This document shows positions 17,258 through 27,511 of a stretch of 64,000 nucleotides of DNA, in pieces (position 1 is the stretch's first letter; each line of letters opens with the position of its first letter). A model generated the notes under the pieces. The model searched no databases. It was given only the letters and a program-made list of their open reading frames with translations, and was not told where the DNA came from. This DNA comes from Streptomyces sp. NBC_01231 (GTDB lineage Bacteria > Actinomycetota > Actinomycetes > Streptomycetales > Streptomycetaceae), in NCBI GenBank assembly GCA_035999765.1, contig CP108521.1, positions 7,936,001 to 8,000,000 on the forward strand, in the 5' to 3' direction. The position numbers and the translations under genes are program-made.

Positions 17258-18103
17258 TCAACTGACGGCGGACGCGGTGAGCTTTGCCACCCGGTCCGCG
17301 TCACAGGTGCGTGGACACGTGACGCAGGTGTCCTCGGGGTCCAGCGTGTAGTACATGCAGCAGCTCGCCCGGTCCCGGGTGGGCAGCGGCCGGCCGGCCG
17401 GTCCGGTCAGCCGACGGAAGGCGGCCGAGCCGACGTAGGGCTTGGTCGCTCCCGGTAGCAGCAGCTCCAGCTCGCGCTCGGCCCGCCGCTGCTCCGGCTC
17501 GCCGAGGAGTTCGGCGACGTACCAGAGGCTCTCCACGATCTCGTCGGTCACCATGCCCCACAGTGCCCGCCCGCGGCGGCGCATCCGGGGGCCGAAGCCG
17601 GCGAGGACGGGTTCCAGGTGCTCGGCGACGGCGACCCGGACCTCGGCGCGCAGCGCCTCCTCGTCCGGGACCACGCGGGCGTCGGGGTGCTGGGCCGCCG
17701 GATCGCCGGGAAGACAGGCGAAGGGGCCGGGGTGCACGGCGAAGGCCATGGGGCCCGCGGTGCGGTCGTACGAGACGTGGGCCACGGGGTAGCGGGGGAC
17801 GCGGCGCCGCAGGAACCAGGGGGCGGTGATCAGCAGGCAGGCGGGCCAGGCGTAGCGGTGCAGGCCGAAGCTTGCGGTGACGTCCGGGCGGGCGGGCCGG
17901 CCGTGGTCCCGTCGCACCTGTGCGTCGTCCCAGGACAGGAAGGCGTCGAGGCCCGCGCCGCCCTCGGCGAGGGAGGCGGCGGTGATCCAGCCGTGGCCGT
18001 CGGGGAGCCGGTCCGTGGGGTCCAGTTCGGTGACGGTGAGCACCGGGAGGACCTCGGTCAGACGGGAGTACGCGTCCGTGAGGGCCGTGGGTGTCACAGG
18101 CAT
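17258..18103 (-). CDS. FhuF-like ferric-siderophore reductase
   Basis: A 281-residue protein of the FhuF family, which carries an unusual [2Fe-2S] cluster and reduces ferric siderophores in the cytoplasm to release iron. The C-terminal cluster motif 'CCMYYTLDPEDTCVTC' (CCX10CX2C) is complete. The rest matches the helical FhuF fold in outline ('DAFLSWDDAQVRRDHGRPARPDV', 'LWGMVTDEIVESLWYVAELLG'). The gene stands alone, and an almost perfect DmdR1/IdeR iron box lies 40 bp before the ATG, so it should be derepressed under iron starvation. Confidence 0.88.
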   Translation of the reverse strand: MPVTPTALTDAYSRLTEVLPVLTVTELDPTDRLPDGHGWITAASLAEGGAGLDAFLSWDDAQVRRDHGRPARPDVTASFGLHRYAWPACLLITAPWFLRRRVPRYPVAHVSYDRTAGPMAFAVHPGPFACLPGDPAAQHPDARVVPDEEALRAEVRVAVAEHLEPVLAGFGPRMRRRGRALWGMVTDEIVESLWYVAELLGEPEQRRAERELELLLPGATKPYVGSAAFRRLTGPAGRPLPTRDRASCCMYYTLDPEDTCVTCPRTCDADRVAKLTASAVS

Positions 18104-18143
18104 GCCGGAACCACCGATCCATGACGGGCTGACGGAGCGACCT

Positions 18144-18162
18144 AAAGGTAAGCCTTACCTTA
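18144..18162 (-). promoter_or_regulatory. DmdR1/IdeR iron box
   Basis: The 19-bp AAAGGTAAGCCTTACCTTA matches the actinobacterial iron-box consensus TWAGGTWAGSCTWACCTWA at 18 of 19 positions. It lies upstream of the fhuF-like gene in the expected promoter position. Confidence 0.9.
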
Positions 18163-18272
18163 CCCAAAGTCGGTGAGATTTGAACTGGTGGCTTCTGCGC
18201 CTAAGGTGCTTGACGGGCGAGTAACAACCCGCCGTAATGACCCGAAGTACCGACACGTCCCCAGGAGGACCC

Positions 18273-19073
18273 GTGGAGCAGGGCGCGCAGGGCTCCGCCG
18301 AGACGGGGACCGAGGAACTCCCCGTCGACGCGGTGCGGGTGCCGCCGCAGCTCAGGGCCGCGGACGTGGACCGGGAGAGGGGCGCCGCCCCCGGGGCCGT
18401 GCGCGGTGAGCACACCCACAGCGAGCCGGCGGTTCCCCGGCCCCGGCCGGCCGTCCAGCGGTCCTCGGTGCGTGGGCAGATCCTCGACGCGTTGCGCACC
18501 GCGCTGGTGGCGGGTGAGTTGCGGCCCGGAGAGGTGTACTCGGCGCCCGCGCTCGGGGAGCGGTTCGGGGTCTCGGCCACGCCCGTGCGGGAGGCGATGC
18601 AGCAGCTCGCGTTGGAGGGCGCGGTCGAGGTCGTGCCGAATCGCGGGTTCCGGGTGGTGGAGCGCGGGGCGCGGGAGCTGGCGGAACTGGCGGAGGTGCG
18701 GGCCCTGATCGAGGTGCCCGTCATGCTGCGACTGGCCCGCACGGTGCCGGCCGAGCGCTGGAGCCAGCTGCGCCCGCTCGCCGAGGCCACGGTCCGGGCG
18801 GCGTCCCTGGGGTGCCGGGCGACGTACGCCGAGTCCGACCGGGCCTTCCACCGGGCACTGCTGGCCCTCGCGGGCAACGAGCAGCTGGTGCAGATCGCCG
18901 AGGACCTGCACCGCCGCGCCCAGTGGCCGCTGGTCGGCGGCCCCGGGGCACGGGGCCGGGCCGAACTGGTCGCGGACGCGGCGGAACACGTGGCACTGCT
19001 CGAAGCACTGGCCGCGCGTGACCTGGACGTGGTGCGGTCGCTGGTGGGGGAGCACTTCGCCGGCGTGGCATGA
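18273..19073 (+). CDS. GntR-family regulator, FadR/FCD type
   Basis: A 266-residue regulator. Residues 1-60 are a variable, charged extension. A GntR winged HTH follows ('VRGQILDALRTALVAGELRPGEVYSAPALGERFGVSATPVREAMQQLALEGAVEVVPNRGFRVV'), then an all-helical FCD ligand domain ('LAELAEVRALIEVPVMLRLAR', 'YAESDRAFHRALLALAGN', 'DAAEHVALLEALAARD'). The Asp and two His typical of FCD metal sites (D..H in 'ESDRAFH', H in 'AAEHVALL') are present. The ligand is unknown; no obvious target operon flanks it. The GTG at 18273 is preferred because CCAGGAGGAC precedes it; an in-frame ATG at 18237 has no ribosome site. Confidence 0.87.
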   Translation: MEQGAQGSAETGTEELPVDAVRVPPQLRAADVDRERGAAPGAVRGEHTHSEPAVPRPRPAVQRSSVRGQILDALRTALVAGELRPGEVYSAPALGERFGVSATPVREAMQQLALEGAVEVVPNRGFRVVERGARELAELAEVRALIEVPVMLRLARTVPAERWSQLRPLAEATVRAASLGCRATYAESDRAFHRALLALAGNEQLVQIAEDLHRRAQWPLVGGPGARGRAELVADAAEHVALLEALAARDLDVVRSLVGEHFAGVA

Positions 19074-19184
19074 CCCCTCTTCCGCCGTGCCCCGGCCCAG
19101 CGTGACCCCGGCCCGCCGCGGCTCACCCCACCGCGCCCCCGCCGTACCCCGGACGCTCCCCGAGCCTCCGCCCCCAGCCAAGGC

Positions 19185-19967
19185 CTAAGCCGTCGCCGCC
19201 CCCGCCGCCGGTGGGGTCAACTGGTGGGCCAGCCAGGTCGGTACGCCGCCGAGCAGTCGGTACAGCCGGCGGGCCTCCTCGCGGAGTCGGGAGGCTTCCG
19301 GGTCCACCTCCGCGTCCGCCAGGGACACCAACGCGGGGGCCGTACCCACCAGATAGCCCAACTCCTCGCGGATCCGGAGGGATTCGCCGAAGCCGTGCCG
19401 TGCCTCCGCCAACTCGCCCTCACGCAGGGCGAGTCCGGCGAGGTGGCGCCAGGTGAAGGAGAGCAGCAGCAGGTCGGAGTGGGCGGTGGCACCCGCGTGG
19501 GCCCGGCGGTACGCGGCACGCGCCGCCTGCGGAGAGCGTGTGAGGTTCTCCGCCAGCAGGCCCCGGCGGAAGTCGAGCAGCGCCCGCCGCGGAGCCCCCG
19601 GGGGGATCAGCGCCGCCGCCCGACCCAGCGCGGCCCGCGCCTCGTCGGCCCGGTCGCGCACGCCGTGCAGCGTGGCCGCGTACGCAAGTTGCCCGCGTTC
19701 ACAAGCGGCCGCCCCCCGCTCGTCGTCCCCATGGGCCAGCGCCTCGGCCGTACGCAGCGCGTCCTCGGCCTCCTCCCAGCCCAGCTCGGTGTACAGACAC
19801 CGCTCCACCAGCAACGACGCCCGTTGCAGCGCGGCCGGCGCGGTGACCGGCTGGAGCAGTGCCGCCGCGTCGCCCCAGCAGGCGCGTGAGCGCAGCCGCC
19901 ATACCGCGGTCTGGAGTGGATCGTCACCGGCGGTCGTTCCGTAACCAGACATGGCGGTATGCGCCAC
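19185..19967 (-). CDS. TPR-like helical repeat protein
   Basis: A 260-residue all-helical protein with degenerate tetratricopeptide-type repeats: 'AALQRASLLVERCLYTELGWEEAEDALRTAEALA', 'RADEARAALGRAAALIPPG' and 'AYRRAHAGATAHSDLLLLSFTWRHLAGLALREGELAEARHGFGESLRIREELG'. No catalytic or DNA-binding domain is seen. It probably mediates protein contacts, and it also resembles the helical part of large LuxR/MalT regulators. The GTG at 19967 is taken as the start because GGGGAGGG precedes it; ATG at 19952 is an alternative. Confidence 0.7.
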   Translation of the reverse strand: MAHTAMSGYGTTAGDDPLQTAVWRLRSRACWGDAAALLQPVTAPAALQRASLLVERCLYTELGWEEAEDALRTAEALAHGDDERGAAACERGQLAYAATLHGVRDRADEARAALGRAAALIPPGAPRRALLDFRRGLLAENLTRSPQAARAAYRRAHAGATAHSDLLLLSFTWRHLAGLALREGELAEARHGFGESLRIREELGYLVGTAPALVSLADAEVDPEASRLREEARRLYRLLGGVPTWLAHQLTPPAAGAATA

Positions 19968-20276
19968 GTTGCCCTCCCCAAGGTCCTGTCCTTCGGAGCA
20001 GCTCGGGGTCGCGGGGCCCGGCACGCGCATCCGCGGCGATGTCGGTTGCCGAAGCTCCGCCTCGACTCCGTCTTCCGCCTTGCAGCCGCACGCACCAAGC
20101 CCCGCTCACCGGCGTCGCCAAGCACAGCCTCTCCACATCGGCCTGATCCGAAGGGCAGGCCCAGCGCGCCATCGAGCTTTGAGTGGTGGCCGCATCTCAG
20201 CACGAATTGATGGGCCGGGCCAAGGGGGTGGGTGAAGGATTTCACAAAGTCGTGGGACTCTGCGGGCCTCGGGCTT
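19968..20276. other. Intergenic region with small inverted repeat
   Basis: About 310 bp between the TPR gene start and the 3' end of pucR. It should hold the TPR gene promoter. GTGAA and TTCAC at 20232-20245 form an inverted repeat around GGAT. No gene is evident. Confidence 0.45.
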
Positions 20277-21950
20277 TCAGCTCATGCGCAGTGCCAGGAA
20301 GAAGTCGAGCTTGTCCTCGAGGCGGGACAGGTCGCGGCTCGTCAACTGCTCGATCCGTCCGACCCGGTAGCGCAGCGTGTTGACGTGCAGGTGCAGACGG
20401 CTTGCGCAGCGGGTCCAGGAGCCGTCGCAGTCGAGGAAGGCCTCCAGGGTGGGGATCAGCTCGGCGCGGTGGCGGCGGTCGTAGTCGCGCAGCGGGTCCA
20501 GGAGGCGGGCGGTGAAGGCGCGGCGGACGTCGTCGGGGACGAAGGGCAGCAGCAGGACGTGGGAGGCCAGCTCCTGGTGGCCGGCCGCGCAGACCCGGCC
20601 CGAGCGGGCGGCGGCCACCCGGCGAGCGTGCCGGGCCTCCTCCAGGGCGCCGCGCAGCCCCTCCGCCGAGTGGACGGACGCGCTGACCCCGAGGGTGACC
20701 CGGCCGTCCTCGTCGAGGCCGGCCGACAGCGGGTCCCGTACGGACTCCAGCAGGGCGTCGGCGAGGATGCCGGTCTCCGAGCCGTCGTGCTCCGAGGAGA
20801 CCGCCGGAAGGGGGACCAGGGCGATCGCCTCGTCACCCGTGTGGGCCACGGCGATACGGTCGGAGGGCTCGGGGCCGGTGGCGTGCGGGTCGACCAGGAT
20901 CTCCTCCAGCAGGGACTGGGCCACCGGGCCGCCTTCCAGGTCGCCGCCCTGCCATTCGACGCGCGCCACGACCACCTGCCAGTGCGGCGCCGTGCCCAGG
21001 CCGGGCAGCAGCACGGGGGCGGCCACCCGCAGCCGCGCCGCGATCTCGGGGGGCGCCGCGCCCGTCTGTACCAGCTCCAGGATCTCCTGGGCCAGTCGGC
21101 GGCGGACCGTGCGGGCCGCGTCCCGGCGGTCCCGTTCCACCGCGATCAGCTGGGTGACGCCGTACACCAGGTCCAGGCGTTCCTCCGGCCAGTCCCCGGT
21201 GTCCGCCTCCACGGCCAGCAGCCACTCCGACAGCATCGTCTCGCGGACGTCCCGGGGACCTTGCGGGGAGCGACCGCTGCTGCGGACCGCGAACAGGGAG
21301 TAGGTGGCGGAGCCGAGGGTGACGCGGTGCGGGCCGCGTCGGCCCGTACGGGCGGCTGCCAGGTGCTCGGCCGCGAGCCGCGCGCACACGTCGGCGGGCA
21401 GGGCGGGGCCGCCGACCTTGGGGCCGGCGATCAGGCGGCCGGCCGGGGACAGCACCCAGGCCCGCAGATCCAGGTCCGAACCGAGCAGGTCCAGGACCAC
21501 GTCCGGGCCGCCGCCCGCCGGTCCGGCGGTCATCATCCGGCGGTGCCGGTCGACCACGGCCGCGAGGTCACCGGCCCGCTCGCCGGAGACCTGCCGCACG
21601 ACGTGCTCGGTGATCGTCGCGAAGGCCACCGACTCGTGCACGGCGAAGAGCGGGAGGCGGTGGCGGGCGCACGCGAGGACCAGGTCGTCCGGGACGTTCC
21701 CCAGTTCGGCCTCGCCGGCGGCCACGGCGGCCACCCCGGCCTGCACCAGGATCCGTACGAACGGCTCGGAGTCCGACGCGTCCCGGCGCCAGGCCAGGCC
21801 CGTGAGCACCAGTTCCCCGCCCGAGAGATAGCGGCTGGGGTCCCGGAGGTCGGTGGTCATCACACCCCGCACGGTGCGATCCAGCTCGTCCTCGCCGCCG
21901 AGCAGCCGCAGGCCCAGCGCGTCGGTGTCCAGCAGTGCGCGCAGCCGCAT
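20277..21950 (-). CDS. pucR: PucR-family regulator of purine catabolism
   Basis: A 557-residue PucR/CdaR-type regulator. The N-terminal PucR domain (about 1-125) reads 'RALLDTDALGLRLLGGEDELDRTVRGVMTTDLRDPSRYLSGGELVLTGL'. A GGDEF-like CdaR central region follows (about 250-440). The C-terminal HTH_30 has the diagnostic 'LIPTLEAFLDCDGSWTRCASRLHLHVNTLRYRVGRIEQLT'. Such proteins respond to purine breakdown intermediates. It is divergently transcribed from the xanthine dehydrogenase operon across a 384-bp gap, so it almost certainly controls that operon. Confidence 0.92.
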   Translation of the reverse strand: MRLRALLDTDALGLRLLGGEDELDRTVRGVMTTDLRDPSRYLSGGELVLTGLAWRRDASDSEPFVRILVQAGVAAVAAGEAELGNVPDDLVLACARHRLPLFAVHESVAFATITEHVVRQVSGERAGDLAAVVDRHRRMMTAGPAGGGPDVVLDLLGSDLDLRAWVLSPAGRLIAGPKVGGPALPADVCARLAAEHLAAARTGRRGPHRVTLGSATYSLFAVRSSGRSPQGPRDVRETMLSEWLLAVEADTGDWPEERLDLVYGVTQLIAVERDRRDAARTVRRRLAQEILELVQTGAAPPEIAARLRVAAPVLLPGLGTAPHWQVVVARVEWQGGDLEGGPVAQSLLEEILVDPHATGPEPSDRIAVAHTGDEAIALVPLPAVSSEHDGSETGILADALLESVRDPLSAGLDEDGRVTLGVSASVHSAEGLRGALEEARHARRVAAARSGRVCAAGHQELASHVLLLPFVPDDVRRAFTARLLDPLRDYDRRHRAELIPTLEAFLDCDGSWTRCASRLHLHVNTLRYRVGRIEQLTSRDLSRLEDKLDFFLALRMS

Positions 21951-22334
21951 TCTCGTCGCCGCCGTTCTTTGTCTCGAAAACTACGATGGAGTGTGAGGTG
22001 TCGTGGTGCGGGTGACGCTCCCGTGGCGCGGGGGACGGTCCCGTGGGGTGGTGAGCGCCGCTCCCCGTCTCCGAGGCTGTGTCCCAGGTCACGCGGGTCG
22101 TGTCGCGCGTTTCCACAGGAGAATGACGAGGTTACTGCTGCCCTTCGTTCATACGAATCTACAAGATGACCGTCCTGGCCAGCCAACTCCTTCATGGTTT
22201 CCGTGACTGACCCGGTCGGCGTACGGAGCTGTGTACTGGCCTCACTCCGCGTAAACAGGAATGAACGAGCCGGGCCCGCCGCACACGGATTGGCTCGATC
22301 CGTACGACTCACGAGACGAAGAAGAGAGCCGGTC
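21951..22334. promoter_or_regulatory. Divergent promoter region pucR / xanthine dehydrogenase
   Basis: This 384-bp region must hold promoters for both directions. AT-rich stretches occur near 21965-21990 and 22130-22170. A small inverted repeat, ACGGAT (22285) and ATCCGT (22298), lies 37 bp before the first xdh gene and is a candidate PucR site. The frame is open upstream of the xdh ATG, but the ATG at 22335 fits the family. Confidence 0.6.
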
Positions 22335-23224
22335 ATGGACTTCCTTCGCCCCGCCAGCTGGGAGGAGGCGCTCGCCGCGAAGGCCGAGCACCCCACCGCT
22401 GTGCCGATCGCGGGCGGCACCGACGTGATGGTCGAGATCAACTTCGACCACCGCCGGCCCGAGTACCTGCTCGACCTGAACCGTGTCGGCGACCTCTACG
22501 AGTGGGAGGTCGGCGAGGAGAGTGTGCGGCTCGGCGCCTCCGTCCCGTACTCGGCGATCATGGATCGGCTGCGCGCCGAGCTGCCGGGCCTGGCCCTCGC
22601 CTCGCACACCGTCGCCTCCCCGCAGATCCGCAACCGCGGGGGCGTCGGCGGCAACCTCGGCACCGCCTCCCCGGCCGGTGACGCCCACCCCGCGCTGCTG
22701 GCGGCCGGCGCGGAGGTCGAGGTGGAGTCCGTACGGGGATCGCGGCTGATCCCGATCGACGCGTTCTACACCGGAGTGAAGCGCAACGCGCTCGCCGCCG
22801 ACGAGCTGATCCGGGCCGTTCACATCAGGAAGGCGGACGGCCCGCAGCAGTTCTCCAAGGTCGGTACGCGCAACGCCATGGTCATCGCGGTGTGCGCCTT
22901 CGGGATCGCGCTGCATCCGTCCTCGCGCACGGTCCGTACCGGCATCGGCTCGGCCGCCCCGACCCCCGTCCGGGCGAAGGCCGCGGAGGAGTTCCTGAAC
23001 GCGGCGCTCGAAGAGGGCGGCTTCTGGGACAACGGAAAGATCATCACCCCGTCCGTCGCCAAGCAGTTCGCGGACCTGTGCGCGGGCGCCTGCAACCCGA
23101 TCGACGACGTCCGGGGCACCGCGAGCTATCGCCGCCACGCGGTCGGCATCATGGCCCGCCGCACCCTGACCTGGACCTGGGAGTCGTACCGCGGTACCGC
23201 CGCCACCACGGAGGGAGTCGCGTA

Positions 23225-23225
<1 letters not shown>
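22335..23225 (+). CDS. Xanthine dehydrogenase, FAD-binding subunit
   Basis: The FAD-binding medium subunit of the three-subunit molybdenum hydroxylase that oxidises hypoxanthine and xanthine to urate. The protein has 296 residues. It begins with 'MDFLRPASWEEALAAKAEHP'. FAD-binding motifs 'PIAGGTDVMVE' (about 30-40) and 'QIRNRGGVGGNLGTASPAGD' (about 98-117) are both intact, followed by the CO-dehydrogenase-flavoprotein-type C-terminal domain. The start is the ATG with GAAGAGAG upstream. The stop overlaps the start of the next gene by one base. Confidence 0.93.
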
Positions 23226-23824
<599 letters not shown>

Positions 23825-23826
23825 TC

Positions 23827-26223
23827 ATGTCGAGCAACGGCGCTCCCCTCGGTACCCCCACCAAGATCACCCAGGGATCCCCGACCCGGGGTGGCATCGG
23901 CGAGTCCACGCTCCGCCCGGACGGCACCCTCAAGGTCACCGGTGAGTTCGCGTACTCGTCCGACATGTGGCACGAGGACATGCTGTGGGGCCAGATCCTG
24001 CGCTCCACGGTCGCCCACGCCGAGATCGTCTCCATCGACACGAGCGAGGCCGTCGCCCTGCCGGGTGTCCACGCCGTGATGACGTACGACGATCTGCCGA
24101 CCGAGGTGAGGAAGTACGGCCTGGAGATCCGGGACACCCCGGTCCTCGCGCACGGCAAGGTCCGCCACCACGGTGAGCCGGTCGCCATCGTCGCGGCCGA
24201 CCACCCGGAGACCGCGCGCCGTGCCGCCGCCAAGATCAGGGTCGAGTACCGCGAACTCCCGGTCATCACCGACGAGGCCTCCGCGACCGCGCCGGACGCG
24301 ATCCTGATCCACGAGCACCGCGACGACGGCCACTTCGGGCACGTCCCGCACCCGAACATCGTGCACCGCCAGCCGATCATCCGCGGAGACGTCTCAGCGG
24401 CAAGGGAACGCGCCGACGTCGTCGTCCGCGGCGAGTACACCTTCGGCATGCAGGACCAGGCCTTCCTCGGCCCCGAGTCGGGTCTCGCGGTGCCGGACGA
24501 GGACGGCGGCGTCCACCTCTACATCGCCACCCAGTGGCTGCACGCCGACCTGCGCCAGATGGCCCCCGTGCTCGGCCTGCCCGAGAGCAAGGTACGGATG
24601 ACGCTGTCCGGCGTCGGCGGCGCGTTCGGCGGCCGCGAGGACCTGTCCATGCAGATCCACGCCTGTCTGCTGGCGCTGCGCACCGGCAAGCCCGTGAAGA
24701 TCGTCTACAACCGGTTCGAGTCCTTCTTCGGGCACGTCCACCGTCACCCGGCCAAGCTGTCCTACGAGCACGGAGCCACCAGGGACGGCAGGCTGACGCA
24801 CGTCCAGTGCCGGATCGTGCTGGACGGCGGCGCCTACGCCTCCACCTCCGCCGCCGTCGTCGGCAACGCGGCCTCGCTCTCCGTCGGCCCGTACGTCGTC
24901 GACGACGTCGACATCGAGGCCATCGGGCTCTACACCAACAACCCGCCCTGCGGCGCCATGCGCGGCTTCGGCGCGGTCCAGGCGTGCTTCGCCTACGAGG
25001 CGCAGATGGACAAGGTCGCCAAGGAACTCGGCATGGACCCGGTGGAGTTCCGGCAGCTCAACGCGATGGAGCAGGGGACCATCATGCCGACGGGCCAGCC
25101 CGTGGACTCCCCGGCCCCCGTCGCCGAGCTCCTGCGCCGCGTCAAGGCGATGCCGATGCCGCCGGAGCGCCAGTGGGAGAGCAGCGAGGGCGCGGACGTA
25201 CGACAGCTGCCGGGCGGCCTGTCCAACACCACGCACGGCGAAGGCGTGGTCCGCGGGGTCGGCTACGCGGTCGGCATCAAGAACGTCGGCTTCTCCGAGG
25301 GCTTCGACGACTACTCGACCGCCAGGGTGCGCATGGAGGTCATCGGCGGCGAGCCGGTCGCCACCGTGCACACCGCGATGGCCGAGGTCGGCCAGGGCGG
25401 CGTCACCGTCCACGCGCAGATCGCCCGCACCGAGCTCGGCGTCGCCCAGGTGACCATCCACCCGGCGAACACACAGGTGGGCAGCGCCGGTTCGACGTCC
25501 GCGTCTCGTCAGACGTACGTCACCGGAGGCGCCGTCAGGAACTCCTGCGAGCTCGTCCGGGACAAGGTCCTGGAGATCGGCCGCCGCAGGTTCGGCTCGT
25601 ACCACCCCGCCTGGGCCACCGCCGAACTGCTGCTGGAGGGCGGCAAGGTCGTGACCGACGGTGGTGAGGTCCTCGCCGACCTGGTCGACGTACTGGAGGA
25701 CGAGACCGTCGAGGTCGAGGCCGAGTGGCGGCACCGCCCCACCGAGCCCTTCGACCTGCGCACCGGCCAGGGCTTCGGACACGTCCAGTACTCCTTCGCC
25801 GCGCACCGTGCCGTCGTCGAGGTCGACACCGAACTCGGCCTGGTCAAGGTCATCGAGCTGGCCTGCGCCCAGGACGTCGGCAAGGCGCTCAACCCGTTGT
25901 CCGTCATCGGCCAGATCCAGGGCGGCACGACCCAGGGCCTCGGTGTGGCGGTCATGGAGGAGATCGTCGTCGACCCGAAGACCGCGAAGGTGAAGAACCC
26001 CTCCTTCACGGACTACCTCATCCCCACCATCCTCGACACGCCGACCATCCCGGTCGACGTGCTCGAACTCGCCGACGACCACGCCCCGTACGGGCTCCGG
26101 GGCGTCGGCGAGGCACCGACCCTGTCGTCGACTCCGGCCGTGCTCGCGGCGATCCGCGACGCGACCGGCCTGGAGCTGAACAGGACTCCGGTCCGGCCGG
26201 AACATCTGACGGGAACCGCGTAA
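23827..26223 (+). CDS. Xanthine dehydrogenase, molybdopterin-binding subunit
   Basis: The large catalytic subunit (798 residues) that binds the molybdopterin cofactor. Family motifs are visible: 'GVGGAFGGRED' near residue 260, 'CGAMRGFGAVQACFAYE' near 375, 'MAEVGQGGVTVHAQIA' near 518, 'GSTSASRQTYVTGGA' and 'GLRGVGEAPTLSSTPAVLAAI' near the C-terminus. The Glu of the last motif is the catalytic base. It is part of the xdh operon, so purine hydroxylation is the likely role, though related enzymes act on other N-heterocycles. Confidence 0.93.
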   Translation: MSSNGAPLGTPTKITQGSPTRGGIGESTLRPDGTLKVTGEFAYSSDMWHEDMLWGQILRSTVAHAEIVSIDTSEAVALPGVHAVMTYDDLPTEVRKYGLEIRDTPVLAHGKVRHHGEPVAIVAADHPETARRAAAKIRVEYRELPVITDEASATAPDAILIHEHRDDGHFGHVPHPNIVHRQPIIRGDVSAARERADVVVRGEYTFGMQDQAFLGPESGLAVPDEDGGVHLYIATQWLHADLRQMAPVLGLPESKVRMTLSGVGGAFGGREDLSMQIHACLLALRTGKPVKIVYNRFESFFGHVHRHPAKLSYEHGATRDGRLTHVQCRIVLDGGAYASTSAAVVGNAASLSVGPYVVDDVDIEAIGLYTNNPPCGAMRGFGAVQACFAYEAQMDKVAKELGMDPVEFRQLNAMEQGTIMPTGQPVDSPAPVAELLRRVKAMPMPPERQWESSEGADVRQLPGGLSNTTHGEGVVRGVGYAVGIKNVGFSEGFDDYSTARVRMEVIGGEPVATVHTAMAEVGQGGVTVHAQIARTELGVAQVTIHPANTQVGSAGSTSASRQTYVTGGAVRNSCELVRDKVLEIGRRRFGSYHPAWATAELLLEGGKVVTDGGEVLADLVDVLEDETVEVEAEWRHRPTEPFDLRTGQGFGHVQYSFAAHRAVVEVDTELGLVKVIELACAQDVGKALNPLSVIGQIQGGTTQGLGVAVMEEIVVDPKTAKVKNPSFTDYLIPTILDTPTIPVDVLELADDHAPYGLRGVGEAPTLSSTPAVLAAIRDATGLELNRTPVRPEHLTGTA

Positions 26224-26260
26224 CGTCCCCGCGCCGCGGGAGCCAAGGAGACCGAGACAG

Positions 26261-27436
26261 ATGCTGGACATCGCCGAAGAACTGCACCGGTGGGTCGAGC
26301 TGGGACGCGACTTCGCCGTGGCCACCGTGGTGGCCGTGGACGGCAGCGCGCCCCACCTGCCCGGCGCCGCCCTCGCGGTGGACACCGACGGCACGGCGAT
26401 CGGCTCGGTCTCCGGCGGCTGTGTGGAGGGCGCGGTCTACGACCTGTGCCAACAGGCCCTGACAGACGGGCAGTCGGTCCTGGAGCGGTTCGGCTACAGC
26501 GACGAGGACGCCTTCGCCGTCGGGCTGACCTGCGGCGGTGTCATCGACATCCTGGTCACCCCGGTCCGGGCGGGTGACCCCGTCCGCCCGGTGCTCACGG
26601 CCGCGCTCGCCGCCGCCGCGGGCCGACGGGCGGCGGCGCTGGCCCGGATCGTTTCCGGTCCCGCGGATCTGGTGGGCCGCGCGATGCTGGTCCACCCCGA
26701 GGGAGCACGCGAGGGAGCACACGAGGGAGGACACGAGGGCGGTTTCGGCGGCCATCCCGAACTCGACCGCACGATCGCCGCGGAGGCCGGCGCCTTCCTG
26801 GACGCGGGCCGCACCGGCACCCTGCACATCGGCGAACAGGGCTCCCGCTGCGGCGCCCCGCTCACGGTGCTCGTCGAGTCGTCCGTCCCCCCGCCCCGGA
26901 TGATCGTCTTCGGCGCGATCGACTTCGCGTCGGCGCTGGTCAGGGTCGGCAGGTTCCTGAACTACCACGTGACGGTGTGCGACGCCCGCCCGGTGTTCGC
27001 CACCCGCGCCCGCTTCCCCGAGGCCGACGAGATCGTCGTCGAGTGGCCCCACACCTACCTGGAGCGCACGGAGGTCGACGCCCGCACCGTCCTGTGCGTC
27101 CTGACCCACGACGCCAAGTTCGACGTACCCCTGCTGAAGCTCGCCCTGCGGCTCCCGGTGGCGTACGTCGGCGCGATGGGCTCCCGCCGCACCCACCTGG
27201 ACCGCAACGCCCGCCTGCGCGAGGTCGGCGTGAGCGAACCGGAGCTGACGCGGCTGCACTCGCCGATCGGGCTGGACCTCGGCGCCCGCACACCCGAGGA
27301 GACGGCCCTGTCGATCGCCGCGGAGATCGTCGCCGACCGGCGCGGCGGCAGAGGCGTCTCCCTGACCGGCGCGCACACACCGATCCATCACGACGTGACG
27401 TCGGGGCCGGCGGGGCGGATCGGGTCGGTGGCCTGA
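26261..27436 (+). CDS. xdhC: XdhC/CoxI-type molybdenum cofactor maturation protein
   Basis: A 391-residue XdhC-type protein that handles and sulfurates the molybdenum cofactor before insertion into xanthine dehydrogenase. The N-terminal XdhC/CoxI domain has 'AVDGSAPHLPGAALAVDTDGTAIGSVSGGCVEGAVY' and 'GLTCGGVIDILV'. The C-terminal Rossmann domain shows 'MIVFGAIDFASALVRVG' and 'LPVAYVGAMGSRRTHLDR'. A His/Glu/Gly repeat (EGAREGAHEGGHEGG, about residue 147-162) fills the interdomain linker and might bind metal. It is 37 bp downstream of the Mo subunit with AAGGAGA as ribosome site, so it is the last gene of the operon. Confidence 0.92.
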   Translation: MLDIAEELHRWVELGRDFAVATVVAVDGSAPHLPGAALAVDTDGTAIGSVSGGCVEGAVYDLCQQALTDGQSVLERFGYSDEDAFAVGLTCGGVIDILVTPVRAGDPVRPVLTAALAAAAGRRAAALARIVSGPADLVGRAMLVHPEGAREGAHEGGHEGGFGGHPELDRTIAAEAGAFLDAGRTGTLHIGEQGSRCGAPLTVLVESSVPPPRMIVFGAIDFASALVRVGRFLNYHVTVCDARPVFATRARFPEADEIVVEWPHTYLERTEVDARTVLCVLTHDAKFDVPLLKLALRLPVAYVGAMGSRRTHLDRNARLREVGVSEPELTRLHSPIGLDLGARTPEETALSIAAEIVADRRGGRGVSLTGAHTPIHHDVTSGPAGRIGSVA

Positions 27437-27511
27437 GTCGGCCTGGGCTTTCCCGGGACAGGCCACCACAGGCCACCACAGGCCCCCTCAACCAGTCCCC
27501 CGAACCGGTCG

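Noticed and set aside
20232..22169. 645-codon open frame opposite pucR
   Set aside because: It is antisense to a well-supported PucR protein and has no domain I recognise.
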